Assembly: GCF_002837185.1 (NCBI RefSeq)
Contig: NZ_KZ477993.1
Coordinates: 100,751 to 164,750 of the forward strand
Source: Pseudomonas fluorescens
Lineage (GTDB): Bacteria; Pseudomonadota; Gammaproteobacteria; Pseudomonadales; Pseudomonadaceae
Reading direction: 5' to 3'
Length of the DNA: 64,000 bases
A program made the translations under genes and the position numbers. Each line of letters begins with the position of its first letter. Positions within the stretch are counted from its first letter, which is position 1. The notes beneath the pieces are model-generated. The model worked only from the letters and a program-made list of their open reading frames with translations, searched no databases and was not told the DNA's origin. Positions 28,771 to 38,763 of this stretch are shown in pieces.

Positions 28771-30575
28771 ACACTGCGGTCCTCGGACGGTTGCACACTG
28801 ACGCCCGGCGAGCCGGCACGCAATTTCAAGGTTAACAGCGCGCCGCCTTCCTTGTGGTTGGCGAACAGCAGTTCGCCGCCGAACGCACGCATCAGGGTGT
28901 CACAGATGGCCAGGCCCAGGCCCAGGCCCTGGGTGCGTGTCTTGGTGGTGTAGAACGGCTCGCTGGCGCGGCCCAGGGCTTCCATGCAAAAGCCCGGGCC
29001 GTTGTCGCGGATGTACAGGTTGACGCCCTGGTCGGTGGTTTGGGCACTCAGCCACAGTTTGCGTGGCGGGCCTTTTTCGGTGAGGGCGTCGAGGGCATTG
29101 GCCAGCAGGTTGCCCAGCACCTGGCGTAGACGGGTTTCACCGGCCTGTACCCATAAGGTCGCCTCGGGCAGGTCGCGGATCAATTCCACTTCCATCGAAC
29201 GCCGCCGCTTGCCCAACAACGCCAGCGCATCGTCCAGCGCCGGTTGCAACGCCACGCTTTCCGGCGCGTGGCGGTCGCGGCGGGCGAACGCGCGCAAGTG
29301 GGCGATGATCGACGCCATGCGCCCGGTCAGTTCGCTGATCAACTTGAGGTTGCCGCGGGCATCGGCGGTGCGTTCATGGTCGAGCAGCACTTCAGCGTTT
29401 TCCGCGTAGCTGCGAATCGCCGCCAGGGGTTGGTTCAGTTCATGGCTGATGCTGGCCGACATGGTGCCCAGCGCCGAGAGTTTGCCGGCCTGTACCAGAT
29501 CGTCCTGGGCGCGTACCAATTCCTGCTGGGCGTGTTCGCGCTCCAGCACTTCCTGTTTGAGGCGCCGGTTCAGGCCTTCCAGGTCGCTGGTCCGCTCGGC
29601 CACGCGCATTTCCAGTTCGCGGCGGGCCTTGGCTTCGAAGGCGATGCGCTCCAGGTAATGGCGACGGCGCTGCATCATCAAGCCAAGCAGCAGCATCAGC
29701 ACCAGCAATGTCGCGCCGCCGACGGCCACCACGGTACGCACCGGGCGGTTGATCAAGGACTGGGGAGCGAGAATTTCCACGTTCCAGCCGGTTTCGGCGA
29801 TCGCGGTGGATTGGCGCAGCCAGGCGCTGCTGCTGAGGTTCAGTGGCTGCGGATCACGGGTCGGGTAGGGCTGGATGGCAATAATGGCCTGGCGTTCTTC
29901 GGCGGTCAGCGGGCGTGTGGCGCGGAACCGCCATTGCGGGCGCGAGGTGAGGATCACCACGCCATTGTGGTCGGTCACCAGCAGTTGTTCAGGGGTGTTG
30001 CCCCACAGGCTCTCGGTGTGGTCCAGGTCGACCTTGACCACCAGTACGCCGATGATGTTCTCACCATCGCGCACGGCGGCGGCGAAGAAATAGCCGCGCT
30101 TGGCCGAGGTGGTGCCCAGCCCGAAAAAGCGCCCCAGGCGCCCGGCCATGGCTTCGCTGAAATAGGGGCGAAAGGAAAAATTGCGCCCGACAAAGCTGTC
30201 TTGTTTATCCCAGTTGGACGCGGCGAGGGTCTTGCCGGTGGTGTCCATCAGGTACATTACTTCCACCCCGGCCTGGGCGGCGACGTCCTTGAGCAGCAGG
30301 TTGGCGTTGACCAGGTGGGTGCTGATCTGCGGCGCATCCAGCGCGGTGCGCAGGGCCGGCAGGTCACCGAGGATCTGCGGTAGCACTTCATAGCGATGCA
30401 GGGTGCCCAACAGGTTGGCGACGTACAGGTCCAGGGTCTGACGGTTCTGCCCGGCCAGCTCGCTGCGGTAGTAGCGCTCGGCCAAGTGTTCCAGCGGCCA
30501 TAGCAGCGGCGCCAGGCACAACGCCAACAGGGCCAGGCTACGCCAGCGGGGTCTTCGCGGAAGAGGTGGGGTCAT
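28767..30575 (-). CDS. dctB: DctB, C4-dicarboxylate sensor histidine kinase
   Basis: 602 residues. Membrane helices at about 13-29 and 282-301 frame a ~250-residue periplasmic double-Cache (PDC) sensor with NFSFRPYFSEAM, typical of DctB. A coiled coil (about 310-360) leads to the phospho-acceptor H378 in ASISHELNQPLAAIRSY and the ATPase domain with DNGPGF and GLGLGLAIC. It overlaps dctD by ATGA. Its upstream neighbour is rmlD, 36 bases away. Confidence 0.92.
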   Translation of the reverse strand: MTPPLPRRPRWRSLALLALCLAPLLWPLEHLAERYYRSELAGQNRQTLDLYVANLLGTLHRYEVLPQILGDLPALRTALDAPQISTHLVNANLLLKDVAAQAGVEVMYLMDTTGKTLAASNWDKQDSFVGRNFSFRPYFSEAMAGRLGRFFGLGTTSAKRGYFFAAAVRDGENIIGVLVVKVDLDHTESLWGNTPEQLLVTDHNGVVILTSRPQWRFRATRPLTAEERQAIIAIQPYPTRDPQPLNLSSSAWLRQSTAIAETGWNVEILAPQSLINRPVRTVVAVGGATLLVLMLLLGLMMQRRRHYLERIAFEAKARRELEMRVAERTSDLEGLNRRLKQEVLEREHAQQELVRAQDDLVQAGKLSALGTMSASISHELNQPLAAIRSYAENAEVLLDHERTADARGNLKLISELTGRMASIIAHLRAFARRDRHAPESVALQPALDDALALLGKRRRSMEVELIRDLPEATLWVQAGETRLRQVLGNLLANALDALTEKGPPRKLWLSAQTTDQGVNLYIRDNGPGFCMEALGRASEPFYTTKTRTQGLGLGLAICDTLMRAFGGELLFANHKEGGALLTLKLRAGSPGVSVQPSEDRSV

Positions 30576-30583
30576 GGGAATCG

Positions 30584-30605
30584 TGCGCCTGTGGGTACAG
30601 GCGCA
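30584..30605. repeat. Hairpin between rmlD and dctB
   Basis: Perfect nine-base inverted repeat TGCGCCTGT / ACAGGCGCA with loop GGGT. No T-run follows on the minus strand, so it may reduce rather than end read-through from the rml operon into dctB. Confidence 0.7.
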
Positions 30606-30611
30606 TTATGC

Positions 30612-31493
30612 CTAGTGCTGCCTGGCAAGACACTCGTGCAATGCGTCTTGCCATTGCGGCTGGCTGACGTGCCATTGCTGCTGCAGGTGGCTGCAATCGA
30701 GGCGTGAGTTCAGCGGGCGCCTGGCGGGTGTTGGATAGGCGCTCGACGGGATCGCTTCCAGTTCGGCGCAGGGTTTGCCTGCCACGCGCAGGGCTTCGCC
30801 AATGGCCTGGGCAAAGCCGAACCACGATGTTTCACCCTGGGCTGTCAGGTGATAAACACCCCAATCCCCGGCGTCACCGGCTTGCCAGCGCTCGATCAGT
30901 GCACGCGTACTGTCGGCGATGGTCCCGGCCCACGTCGGCGCGCCGATCTGGTCGGCGACGATACGCATCTGCGGTTTCTCCTGCAGCAGGCGCTGCATGG
31001 TCAGCAGGAAGTTCTTGCCGTGGCTCGAATACACCCAGCTGGTGCGCAGAATCAGGTACTTGCCGCCCACGGCCGCAATCGCCTGTTCACCCGCCAGTTT
31101 GCTCTGGCCGTAGACACCCAGTGGGTTGGGCGGGTCATTTTCGGTATAGGCGGCAGGTTTGCTGCCGTCGAACACGTAATCGGTGGAGTAATGAATCAGC
31201 GGGACGCCAAGGGCCTTGGCTTCTTCGGCGAGAATGCCGGGGGCGGTGGCGTTGATGGCGAAGGCTGCGTCCGGCTCGCTTTCGGCCTGATCGACCGCAG
31301 TGTGGGCGGCGGCGTTGATGATCAGGTCGGGACGGTGAGCGCGCACGTGTTGGCGAATCTGGTCGGCGTTAGCCAGATCAAGCTGGTCGCGGCCCAGTAC
31401 GATGAGCTCGCCCAGGCCCTGGAGGCGCTGCTGCAGCGCCTGGGAGACCTGGCCGTGCTGACCGGTGATCAATATCTTCAGGGGCGCTGTCAC
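30612..31493 (-). CDS. rmlD: RmlD, dTDP-4-dehydrorhamnose reductase
   Basis: 293 residues. N-terminal Rossmann motif GQHGQVSQAL (about 11-20) and the catalytic Y-x-x-x-K in YGQSKLAGE. Last step of dTDP-L-rhamnose synthesis for lipopolysaccharide and rhamnolipid. Last gene of rmlB-A-C-D; overlaps rmlC by four bases. Confidence 0.96.
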   Translation of the reverse strand: MTAPLKILITGQHGQVSQALQQRLQGLGELIVLGRDQLDLANADQIRQHVRAHRPDLIINAAAHTAVDQAESEPDAAFAINATAPGILAEEAKALGVPLIHYSTDYVFDGSKPAAYTENDPPNPLGVYGQSKLAGEQAIAAVGGKYLILRTSWVYSSHGKNFLLTMQRLLQEKPQMRIVADQIGAPTWAGTIADSTRALIERWQAGDAGDWGVYHLTAQGETSWFGFAQAIGEALRVAGKPCAELEAIPSSAYPTPARRPLNSRLDCSHLQQQWHVSQPQWQDALHECLARQH

Positions 31494-32035
31494 GGGAACA
31501 GGTCCGCATCCCTCAGGCTTTTACCGACCTGATCCTTGGCGGACAGGGTCGGTGGGCCATCGAGCTGCCAATCGATATTGAGGTCCGGGTCGTCCCAGCG
31601 AATACAACGCTCTGCCGACGGCGTGTAGTACTCCGTCGTCTTGTAGAGGAATTCGGCGTAATCGCTCAGCACAAGGAAACCGTGGGCGAAGCCCGGCGGT
31701 ATCCACAGCTGCCGATTGTTTTCGGCAGACAGGCGCACGCTGGCCCATTTACCGAAATGAGGAGAGCTGCGGCGGATATCCACCGCCACATCCAAGACTT
31801 CCCCAGCCGTCACACGCACCAGTTTGCCCTGGGCGTGTTCGACCTGGTAGTGCAGGCCACGCAGCACGCCTTTCAACGAGCGTGAGTGGTTGTCCTGCAC
31901 AAACTGAAGTTTCAACCCGCTGGCATTTTCAAACTCGCGGGCGTTGAAACTCTCATAAAAAAAGCCGCGGTCATCGCCAAATACCTTCGGTTCGATGACC
32001 AATACACCAGGCAGCTCAGTGGCGCTCACATTCAT
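31490..32035 (-). CDS. rmlC: RmlC, dTDP-4-dehydrorhamnose 3,5-epimerase
   Basis: 181 residues, usual length. Cupin fold with the conserved [19 protein letters not shown] (catalytic H) and [10 protein letters not shown] segments. Overlaps rmlA upstream and rmlD downstream by four bases each. Confidence 0.96.
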   Translation of the reverse strand: MNVSATELPGVLVIEPKVFGDDRGFFYESFNAREFENASGLKLQFVQDNHSRSLKGVLRGLHYQVEHAQGKLVRVTAGEVLDVAVDIRRSSPHFGKWASVRLSAENNRQLWIPPGFAHGFLVLSDYAEFLYKTTEYYTPSAERCIRWDDPDLNIDWQLDGPPTLSAKDQVGKSLRDADLFP

Positions 32036-32907
32036 TTAGGGGTCCCGGCCAGCATGTACAAATACTGACCATAGCCGGTTTTGCCGAAATATTTAGCGCG
32101 TTCCAGCAAATAGTCACGATCAATCCAGCCGTTGTCGTAGGCGATTTCTTCCAGGCAGGCGACTTTCAGGCCCTGGCGGTGCTCGATGGTCTGCACGTAA
32201 GTGGACGCTTCCAGCAGGCTGTCATGGGTGCCGGTGTCGAGCCAGGCGAAGCCACGCCCAAAACGTTCAACGTGCAGGTCGCCGCGCTTGAGGTAGGCGT
32301 TGTTGACGTCGGTAATCTCCAGCTCGCCGCGTGGCGAAGGCTGGACGGCCTTGGCGATCTTGATCACGTCGTTGTCGTAGAAATACAGGCCGGTCACCGC
32401 ATAGCTCGATTTAGGCTTGGCCGGTTTCTCTTCAATCGACAGGGCGCGGCCTTCTTTGTCGAAATCGATCACGCCGAAACGCTCCGGGTCTTTGACCCAG
32501 TAGCCGAACACCGTGGCGCCGGATGGGCGTTTCGCGGCGTTGCGCAATTGATCACCGAAGTGCTGACCGTGGAAGATGTTGTCCCCCAGGATCAGGCACA
32601 CCGGGTCATCACCGATGAACTCCTCGCCAATGATGAACGCCTGGGCCAGGCCATCCGGCGAAGGCTGTTCCGCATAGCTGAAGCGCACGCCGAACTGGCT
32701 GCCGTCACCCAGGAGGTTGCGGTATTGCGGCAGGTCCACCGGCGTGGAAATCACCAGGATGTCCTTGATCCCCGCCAGCATCAGCACCGAGATCGGGTAG
32801 TAGATCATCGGTTTGTCATACACCGGCAACAGTTGTTTGGACACGCCCAGGGTAATGGGGTGCAAACGGGTGCCGGAACCGCCGGCCAATACAATTCCCT
32901 TCATCAT
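32032..32907 (-). CDS. rmlA: RmlA, glucose-1-phosphate thymidylyltransferase
   Basis: 291 residues. Nucleotidyltransferase signature [13 protein letters not shown] at about 7-19 and [18 protein letters not shown]. Makes dTDP-glucose; in the family it is inhibited by dTDP-rhamnose. Overlaps rmlB by ATGA. Confidence 0.97.
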   Translation of the reverse strand: MMKGIVLAGGSGTRLHPITLGVSKQLLPVYDKPMIYYPISVLMLAGIKDILVISTPVDLPQYRNLLGDGSQFGVRFSYAEQPSPDGLAQAFIIGEEFIGDDPVCLILGDNIFHGQHFGDQLRNAAKRPSGATVFGYWVKDPERFGVIDFDKEGRALSIEEKPAKPKSSYAVTGLYFYDNDVIKIAKAVQPSPRGELEITDVNNAYLKRGDLHVERFGRGFAWLDTGTHDSLLEASTYVQTIEHRQGLKVACLEEIAYDNGWIDRDYLLERAKYFGKTGYGQYLYMLAGTPK

Positions 32908-33986
32908 GCGATCAGATCCTTTACGTCAGTGTTGCCAAGTCGTTCACCTTGATAGCTGCCATCCTGGACCCTGCGGCACCATTCCAGGTTATCGAGGTAC
33001 CACTGCACGGTCTTGCGCAGTCCGGTCTCAAAGGTTTCTTCCGGGACCCAGCCCAGCTCGCGCTCGATTTTGCTGGCGTCGATCGCGTAGCGTTGGTCGT
33101 GGCCCGGACGATCCTTGACGAACGTGATCAGGTCGGTGAATTTTTCCACGCCGGCCGGACGCTGCGGCGCCAGCTCTTCCAACAGGGCGCAGATGCCGCG
33201 TACGACGTCGATATTCTTCTGTTCGTTGTGGCCGCCGATGTTGTAGGTCTCGCCCACCACCCCAGTCGTCACCACCTTGAGCAGCGCACGGGCGTGATCC
33301 TCGACGAACAGCCAGTCGCGCACTTGCAAGCCATCGCCATACACCGGCAGCGGTTTGCCTGCGAGGGCGTTGAGAATCACCAGTGGGATCAGCTTTTCAG
33401 GGAAGTGGAACGGCCCGTAGTTGTTCGAGCAGTTGGTCAACAGCACCGGCAGGCCGTAGGTACGCTGCCAGGCGCGGACCAGATGGTCGGAGGCTGCCTT
33501 GCTGGCCGAGTACGGCGAGCTGGGGGCGTAGGGCGTGGTTTCGGTGAACAGATCGTCCACGCCGTGCAGGTCGCCGTACACCTCGTCGGTGGAGATGTGA
33601 TGGAAACGGAACGCGCTTTTGGCCGGTTCAGCCAGCTTCTGCCAATAGGCACGGGTGGCTTCGAGCAGGCTGTAGGTGCCGACGATGTTGGTCTGGATAA
33701 AATCCGACGGGCCGTCGATGGAGCGGTCCACATGGGACTCGGCCGCCAGGTGCATGATCGCGTCTGGCTCAAAGCGCGCCAGTACGGCGCTGACGGTGGC
33801 CTGGTCGATGATGTCGGCCTGGACGAACTCGTAGCGGCTGTTGGACGCAATGCTGGCCAGCGACTCAAGGTTGCCGGCGTAAGTGAGCTTGTCCAGGTTG
33901 AGCACGTCGTGCTCAGTGTGCTGGATCAGATGCCGGATCAGGGCCGAGCCAATAAATCCGGCACCGCCGGTGATGAGAATGCGCAT
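32904..33986 (-). CDS. rmlB: RmlB, dTDP-glucose 4,6-dehydratase
   Basis: 360 residues. NAD-binding [13 protein letters not shown] (about 7-19), catalytic Y-x-x-x-K in [12 protein letters not shown], and [11 protein letters not shown]. First gene of the operon. The order B-A-C-D differs from B-D-A-C in P. aeruginosa (recollection). The promoter must lie in the 151-base gap shared with the divergent fusion gene. Confidence 0.97.
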   Translation of the reverse strand: MRILITGGAGFIGSALIRHLIQHTEHDVLNLDKLTYAGNLESLASIASNSRYEFVQADIIDQATVSAVLARFEPDAIMHLAAESHVDRSIDGPSDFIQTNIVGTYSLLEATRAYWQKLAEPAKSAFRFHHISTDEVYGDLHGVDDLFTETTPYAPSSPYSASKAASDHLVRAWQRTYGLPVLLTNCSNNYGPFHFPEKLIPLVILNALAGKPLPVYGDGLQVRDWLFVEDHARALLKVVTTGVVGETYNIGGHNEQKNIDVVRGICALLEELAPQRPAGVEKFTDLITFVKDRPGHDQRYAIDASKIERELGWVPEETFETGLRKTVQWYLDNLEWCRRVQDGSYQGERLGNTDVKDLIA

Positions 33987-34137
33987 GTCGAGGGCCTTTT
34001 CCTTAGACGGACATTAAGCGAAAGAAGCATAGCTTGAGTTGTGAATCGAGCGGGCGCAAGCGCGGCGAGCAGGAGGGGTTGATTAACGCCCCCGAACAAT
34101 GGCGATATAGACGTCTGATAAAACCGAGGTCGTCACA

Positions 34138-37047
34138 ATGTTGCTCGCCACATTGATCCATCGTGCCAGCCTGCCGTGCCCCCAGTTGAGCCTGGAACAG
34201 GCGGCCCATCTGCTTGAGCAACATTACGGCCTTAGTGGCGCATTGCAGTCATTGGGCAGTCAACAAGACCTCAACTTCAGGATTGACAGCGCCCTGGGCC
34301 GCTTCGTTCTGAAAATCTGCCGGGGTGACTACGCTGCAATTGAGCTCCAGGCCCAGCACGCCGCCCTCAATGCGCTGCAGGCGCAGGCAGAGGTGCGTGT
34401 GCCCAAGGTGATCAAGGCCCTCAATGGCGATGAACTGCTGACCATCAGCGTCGATGGGCAGACTCTGCACCTGCGGCTATTGGACTACATCGACGGCCAA
34501 CCGCTGACTCGTTTGCCTCACCTGGGCCGCGACGTGATTGCAGGCTTTGGCGACCTGTGCGGGCGCATGAGCCTGGCGCTGGCCACGTTCACCCATCCCG
34601 GCCTGGACCGCACCCTGCAATGGGACCCGCGCCACGCGCAGGCGTTGATCAAGCATTTGCTGGCGGCCTTGCCCGACCTTGCCCATCGCGCCGCGCTGGA
34701 ACAGGTCGCCGGGCAGATCGACGCGCATATCGGGCCTTTGGCTGCGCACTTGCCCTGGCAGGCCGTGCACATGGACATCACCGACGACAACGTGGTCTGG
34801 CTGCGTGATGCGGGGCGGCACTGGCAGGTCCAGGGCGTCATCGATTTCGGCGACCTGGTGCATACCTGGCGCATTGCCGACCTGTCCGTCACCTGCGCCG
34901 CGCTGCTGCACCACGCCGAGGGCGACCCGTTTGCCATCCTGCCGGCGATCCGGGCGTGTCACGCGGTTACGCCGTTGCAGCGTGAAGAGTTGCGCGCGCT
35001 GTGGCCGTTGATCGTCGCCCGCGCAGCGGTGTTGGTGCTGAGCAGCGAGCAGCAGCGACGCCTGGACCCTGATAACGCCTACCTGTTGAAGAACGCCGAA
35101 CACGAGTGGGAAATTTTCCACGTTGCGACATCGGTGCCGTTCGAATTGATGGAGGCGGCAATCCTCAACGCAGTCGGCGAGGCCTTGCCGGCCTTGGCCA
35201 GCCAGGATTTCGCCCCATTGCTGCCAGGGCTGGTCGGGCGGGAATTCGCATTGATCGACCTGGGCGTGCTCAGCCCGCATTTCGAGGCGGGCAACTGGGA
35301 GACGCCTGGCATCGATCGGCGATTGCTGGACGACGCCGCAGCGGTGCATGGGCAGGCGGCCAGCCGTTATGGGCAATATCGATTGTCGCGTACCCGTCCG
35401 GACAGCGCTGTGGAGCCGGACACTTTTCCCCTGCACGTCGAATTGCATCTGCCCCCTGGCACAGTGGTTGAAGCCCCTTTTGCCGGGACCCTGCGCGAGG
35501 GCGCTGACGGCGTGCTGTGTGTGCATGACGAGCGCCTGAGTCTGCGCGTATGGGGCGTGAAAACGCCGCACAATCCCGGTGCAGTGGTCGTGAAAGGGCA
35601 GGTACTCGGTGAGGTCCACGGGCCGTTGATCGTGCAACTGTGTCGTGCCGACCTTGAGCCGCCGTTGTTCTGTGCCCCCTCCAGGGCGGCGGCGTGGCGC
35701 GCGTTGTGCCCGTCACCGGCGGCGCTGCTCGGGTTGGCCTGCGACGCCGAGCCGGAGCTGGACCCCGAGGCGCTGCTGGCCCGGCGCGACGCCAGCTTTG
35801 CCCGCTCGCAGAAGCATTATTACGTCGACCCGCCGCGTATCGAGCGGGGCTGGCGCAACCACTTGATCGATATGCAGGGCCGCTCCTACCTGGACATGCT
35901 CAACAACGTGGCCGTGCTGGGCCACGGTCACCCGCGGATGGCGGCGGTGGCGGCGCGGCAATGGTCACTGCTCAACACCAACTCGCGATTTCACTACGCG
36001 GCGATTGCCGAGTTTTCCGAACGCCTGCTGGCGCTGGCGCCGCAGGGTATGGACCGGGTGTTCCTGGTCAACAGCGGCACCGAGGCCAATGACCTGGCGA
36101 TTCGCCTGGCCTGGGCCTACAGCGGCGGGCGCGACATGCTCAGTGTGCTGGAGGCTTATCACGGCTGGTCGGTGGCGGCGGACGCGGTGTCGACCTCGAT
36201 TGCCGATAATCCCCAGGCGCTGAGCAGCCGCCCGGACTGGGTGCACCCGGTGACGGCGCCGAATACCTACCGTGGTGAGTTCCGCGGGCCGGACAGTGCG
36301 CCTGACTATGTACGAAGCGTGGAACACAACCTGGCGAAAATCGCCGCGAGCCAACGTCAGCTGGCGGGTTTCATCTGCGAGCCGGTGTATGGCAACGCCG
36401 GTGGTATTTCGTTGCCGCCGGGCTACTTGCAGCAGGTCTATGGGTTGGTCCGCGCCCAGGGCGGCGTGTGTATCGCCGATGAGGTGCAGGTGGGCTATGG
36501 CCGCATGGGGGATTTTTTCTGGGGCTTTGAAGAGCAGGGCGTTGTGCCGGACATCATTACCATGGCCAAGGGCATGGGCAACGGGCAGCCGCTGGGTGCG
36601 GTGATCACCCGTCGCGAAATTGCCGAAGCCCTGGAAGCCGAGGGCTACTTCTTCTCCTCATCGGGCGGTAGCCCGGTCAGTTGCCGTATCGGCATGGCGG
36701 TACTGGATGTGATGGAGGAAGAAAACCTGTGGGAAAACGCCCAGGTAGTGGGGGGATATTTCAAGACACGCCTGCAAGCGCTGATCGAGCGTCATCCGTT
36801 AGTCGGCGCGGTACACGGTTCCGGCTTCTATCTGGGGCTGGAGCTGGTACGTGACCGACACACCCTGGAGCCCGCGACGCAGGAGACGGCGCTGTTATGT
36901 GACCGTCTGCGTGAGCTGGGCATTTTCATGCAGCCGACCGGCGACTATCTGAACATCCTCAAGATCAAGCCGCCGATGGTCACTACCCGGCGCAGTGTGG
37001 ATTTTTTCGTCGACATGCTGTCCAAAGTGCTCGACGAACAGTTGTAA
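34138..37047 (+). CDS. Kinase / phospho-lyase fusion (APH kinase + class III aminotransferase fold)
   Basis: 969 residues with three parts. Residues ~1-330 are an aminoglycoside-phosphotransferase/choline-kinase-like domain with catalytic HMDITDDNVVW (H211, D213, N218) and metal-binding IDFGDLVHTW. Residues ~370-530 form a linker with a small beta-rich, biotinyl/M23-like segment (GTVVEAPFAGTLREGADGVL). Residues ~560-969 are a PLP class III aminotransferase fold with NSGTEANDLA, DEVQVGYGRMG and the PLP lysine K811 in TMAKGMGNG. The pairing matches human AGPHD1 (hydroxylysine kinase) and AGXT2L (phospho-lyases for phosphoethanolamine or phosphohydroxylysine). I infer phosphorylation of an amino-alcohol followed by elimination of phosphate. 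The substrate is not shown by sequence. GAGG precedes ATG 34138. Confidence 0.85.
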   Translation: MLLATLIHRASLPCPQLSLEQAAHLLEQHYGLSGALQSLGSQQDLNFRIDSALGRFVLKICRGDYAAIELQAQHAALNALQAQAEVRVPKVIKALNGDELLTISVDGQTLHLRLLDYIDGQPLTRLPHLGRDVIAGFGDLCGRMSLALATFTHPGLDRTLQWDPRHAQALIKHLLAALPDLAHRAALEQVAGQIDAHIGPLAAHLPWQAVHMDITDDNVVWLRDAGRHWQVQGVIDFGDLVHTWRIADLSVTCAALLHHAEGDPFAILPAIRACHAVTPLQREELRALWPLIVARAAVLVLSSEQQRRLDPDNAYLLKNAEHEWEIFHVATSVPFELMEAAILNAVGEALPALASQDFAPLLPGLVGREFALIDLGVLSPHFEAGNWETPGIDRRLLDDAAAVHGQAASRYGQYRLSRTRPDSAVEPDTFPLHVELHLPPGTVVEAPFAGTLREGADGVLCVHDERLSLRVWGVKTPHNPGAVVVKGQVLGEVHGPLIVQLCRADLEPPLFCAPSRAAAWRALCPSPAALLGLACDAEPELDPEALLARRDASFARSQKHYYVDPPRIERGWRNHLIDMQGRSYLDMLNNVAVLGHGHPRMAAVAARQWSLLNTNSRFHYAAIAEFSERLLALAPQGMDRVFLVNSGTEANDLAIRLAWAYSGGRDMLSVLEAYHGWSVAADAVSTSIADNPQALSSRPDWVHPVTAPNTYRGEFRGPDSAPDYVRSVEHNLAKIAASQRQLAGFICEPVYGNAGGISLPPGYLQQVYGLVRAQGGVCIADEVQVGYGRMGDFFWGFEEQGVVPDIITMAKGMGNGQPLGAVITRREIAEALEAEGYFFSSSGGSPVSCRIGMAVLDVMEEENLWENAQVVGGYFKTRLQALIERHPLVGAVHGSGFYLGLELVRDRHTLEPATQETALLCDRLRELGIFMQPTGDYLNILKIKPPMVTTRRSVDFFVDMLSKVLDEQL

Positions 37048-37109
37048 CAAGCCGATTGATATCGGTTTTAACCGATTGAATTTATTGTGCGCCCTGTTTT
37101 TTAACTACT

Positions 37110-37144
37110 AAAGCCGATATTTATCCGTTATAAAGTCGGCTTTT
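37110..37144 (+). terminator. Terminator-like hairpin before aguA
   Basis: AAAGCCGA / TCGGCTTT outer stem with inner TTTAT/ATAAA pairing and a short T-run, 60 bases after the fusion gene. It probably separates the fusion gene from aguA. Confidence 0.6.
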
Positions 37145-37168
37145 ACCCCATTCGGAGCCCTGATCGTC

Positions 37169-38275
37169 ATGACCACCTTGCACAGCACGCCTCGCGCCGA
37201 TGGCTTTCATATGCCCGCCGAATGGGCGCCACAGACCCAGACCTGGATGATCTGGCCCGAGCGCCCGGACAACTGGCGCCTGGGCGGCAAGCCGGCGCAG
37301 GCGGCCCACGTGGCCGTGGCCAAGGCCATTGCACGGTTTGAACCGGTGACCGTTGCGGTTTCCGCCGGCCAGTACGAAAACGCCCGCAGCCGCCTGGACG
37401 TGCCGAATATCCGCGTGGTGGAGATGTCCAGCGACGACGCCTGGGTACGGGACACCGGCCCGACGTTCGTGATCAACGACAGTGGCGAAGTGCGCGGTGT
37501 GAATTGGGATTTCAACGCCTGGGGCGGGTTTGACGGCGGTTTGTATGCGCCGTGGAACCGCGACTCACAAGTGGGCGGCAAGATTCTCGAGATCGAGCGC
37601 GCCTCACGTTATCGCACCGAAGGCTTCGTGCTGGAGGGCGGTTCGATTCACGTCGACGGCGAAGGCACCCTGATCACCACCGAAGAGTGCCTGTTGAATC
37701 GCAACCGCAATCCGCACCTGGACCGTGCGGCCATCGAAGCAGTCCTCAGCGCCAACCTGGCTGTGGACAAGATCATCTGGTTGCCGGATGGACTGTTCAA
37801 CGACGAAACCGACGGCCATGTGGATAACTTCTGTTGCTACGTGCGCCCAGGTGAAGTGCTGCTGGCCTGGACCGATGACCCGCAAGACCCGAACTACGCG
37901 CGTTGCCATGCCGCCATGGACGTACTGCAAAGCAGCACTGACGCCCAGGGCCGCTCGTTCACGGTGCATAAGATGCCGATCCCAGGGCCGCTGTATGCCA
38001 CCGAGGAAGAATGTGCCGGTGTCGATCCGGTGGACGGTAGCCAGGAACGTAATCCGAGCGTGCGGTTGGCCGGTTCCTACGTCAACTTCCTGATCGTCAA
38101 CGGCGGCATCATCGCGCCGAGCTTCGATGACCCGCTGGATCACCAGGCCAAGCAGATCCTGCAGAACCTGTTCCCACAACACGAAGTGGTGATGGTGCCG
38201 GGCCGCGAACTGTTACTGGGGGGCGGCAATATTCACTGCCTGACCCAGCAGCAACCCGCCCCACAGAGAAATTGA
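37169..38275 (+). CDS. aguA: Agmatine deiminase
   Basis: 368 residues. It hydrolyses agmatine to N-carbamoylputrescine in arginine-to-putrescine breakdown. Family segments: [47 protein letters not shown], and the nucleophile C357 in [13 protein letters not shown]. All deiminase catalytic residues (D, E, H, C) are present. The usual partner aguB (carbamoylputrescine amidase) is not next to it here. A terminator follows. Confidence 0.96.
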   Translation: MTTLHSTPRADGFHMPAEWAPQTQTWMIWPERPDNWRLGGKPAQAAHVAVAKAIARFEPVTVAVSAGQYENARSRLDVPNIRVVEMSSDDAWVRDTGPTFVINDSGEVRGVNWDFNAWGGFDGGLYAPWNRDSQVGGKILEIERASRYRTEGFVLEGGSIHVDGEGTLITTEECLLNRNRNPHLDRAAIEAVLSANLAVDKIIWLPDGLFNDETDGHVDNFCCYVRPGEVLLAWTDDPQDPNYARCHAAMDVLQSSTDAQGRSFTVHKMPIPGPLYATEEECAGVDPVDGSQERNPSVRLAGSYVNFLIVNGGIIAPSFDDPLDHQAKQILQNLFPQHEVVMVPGRELLLGGGNIHCLTQQQPAPQRN

Positions 38276-38335
38276 GTGCAGTTGTAACAGCGCCTTGATG
38301 GCGAGTGAGTACTGCGCAATCGCAGCGTTCCAAGC

Positions 38336-38369
38336 AAGCCCGCGGCCCGGCAAGGTCGCGGGCTTTTTT
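38336..38369 (+). terminator. Rho-independent terminator of aguA
   Basis: AAGCCCGCG / CGCGGGCTT stem with 12-base loop and TTTTTT. Confidence 0.9.
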
Positions 38370-38398
38370 GCGGCTCAATACCCGTAAATACGGGATAT

Positions 38399-38414
38399 TG
38401 GCATAGCTCTTGTA
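38399..38414 (+). promoter_or_regulatory. Candidate sigma-54 promoter
   Basis: TGGCATAGCTCTTGTA matches the -24/-12 form TGGCAC-N5-TTGCA at ten of eleven fixed bases except C-to-T changes; the -12 GC is GT. A perfect palindrome CCCGTA-AA-TACGGG lies just upstream at 38381-38394. The 71-residue gene starts about 97 bases downstream. Confidence 0.42.
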
Positions 38415-38510
38415 TCGCAGATAAACGACAGAGACTCAGCCCAAGACCGCATTGTTCTGTCACATACCTTGAGTAAGTTAGCCGCTCACGCAGCAGGAGA
38501 GAGCGCTGAA

Positions 38511-38726
38511 ATGAATGCACAAATCAACCCGATGTTCACGCGCACGTTCCACCCGGTGCGGGTCGATGGCGATGCGATCCACGCGCTGGGGCTCTGGTTG
38601 AAGGAAAACGGCTCGCGACAAGTCAGGCAACAGCCAGACTTGCGCAGCGTGATGAGTGAACGCTACCCGGCGGGTTTGTTCACGGAGGATGAGGTGCGGG
38701 TGTTGTGCGAGCTGATGAGTCACTAA
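38511..38726 (+). CDS. Small uncharacterised protein
   Basis: 71 residues from ATG 38511; AGGAG lies about 13 bases upstream, slightly far. It begins MNAQINPMFTRTFHPVRVDG, is soluble, and has no motif I know. It may be driven by the sigma-54-like promoter. Codon use is like its neighbours, which supports a real gene. Confidence 0.6.
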   Translation: MNAQINPMFTRTFHPVRVDGDAIHALGLWLKENGSRQVRQQPDLRSVMSERYPAGLFTEDEVRVLCELMSH

Positions 38727-38763
38727 AGAGCTGCCACGCCAACTGCGTTGCCCTGGAGAAACA

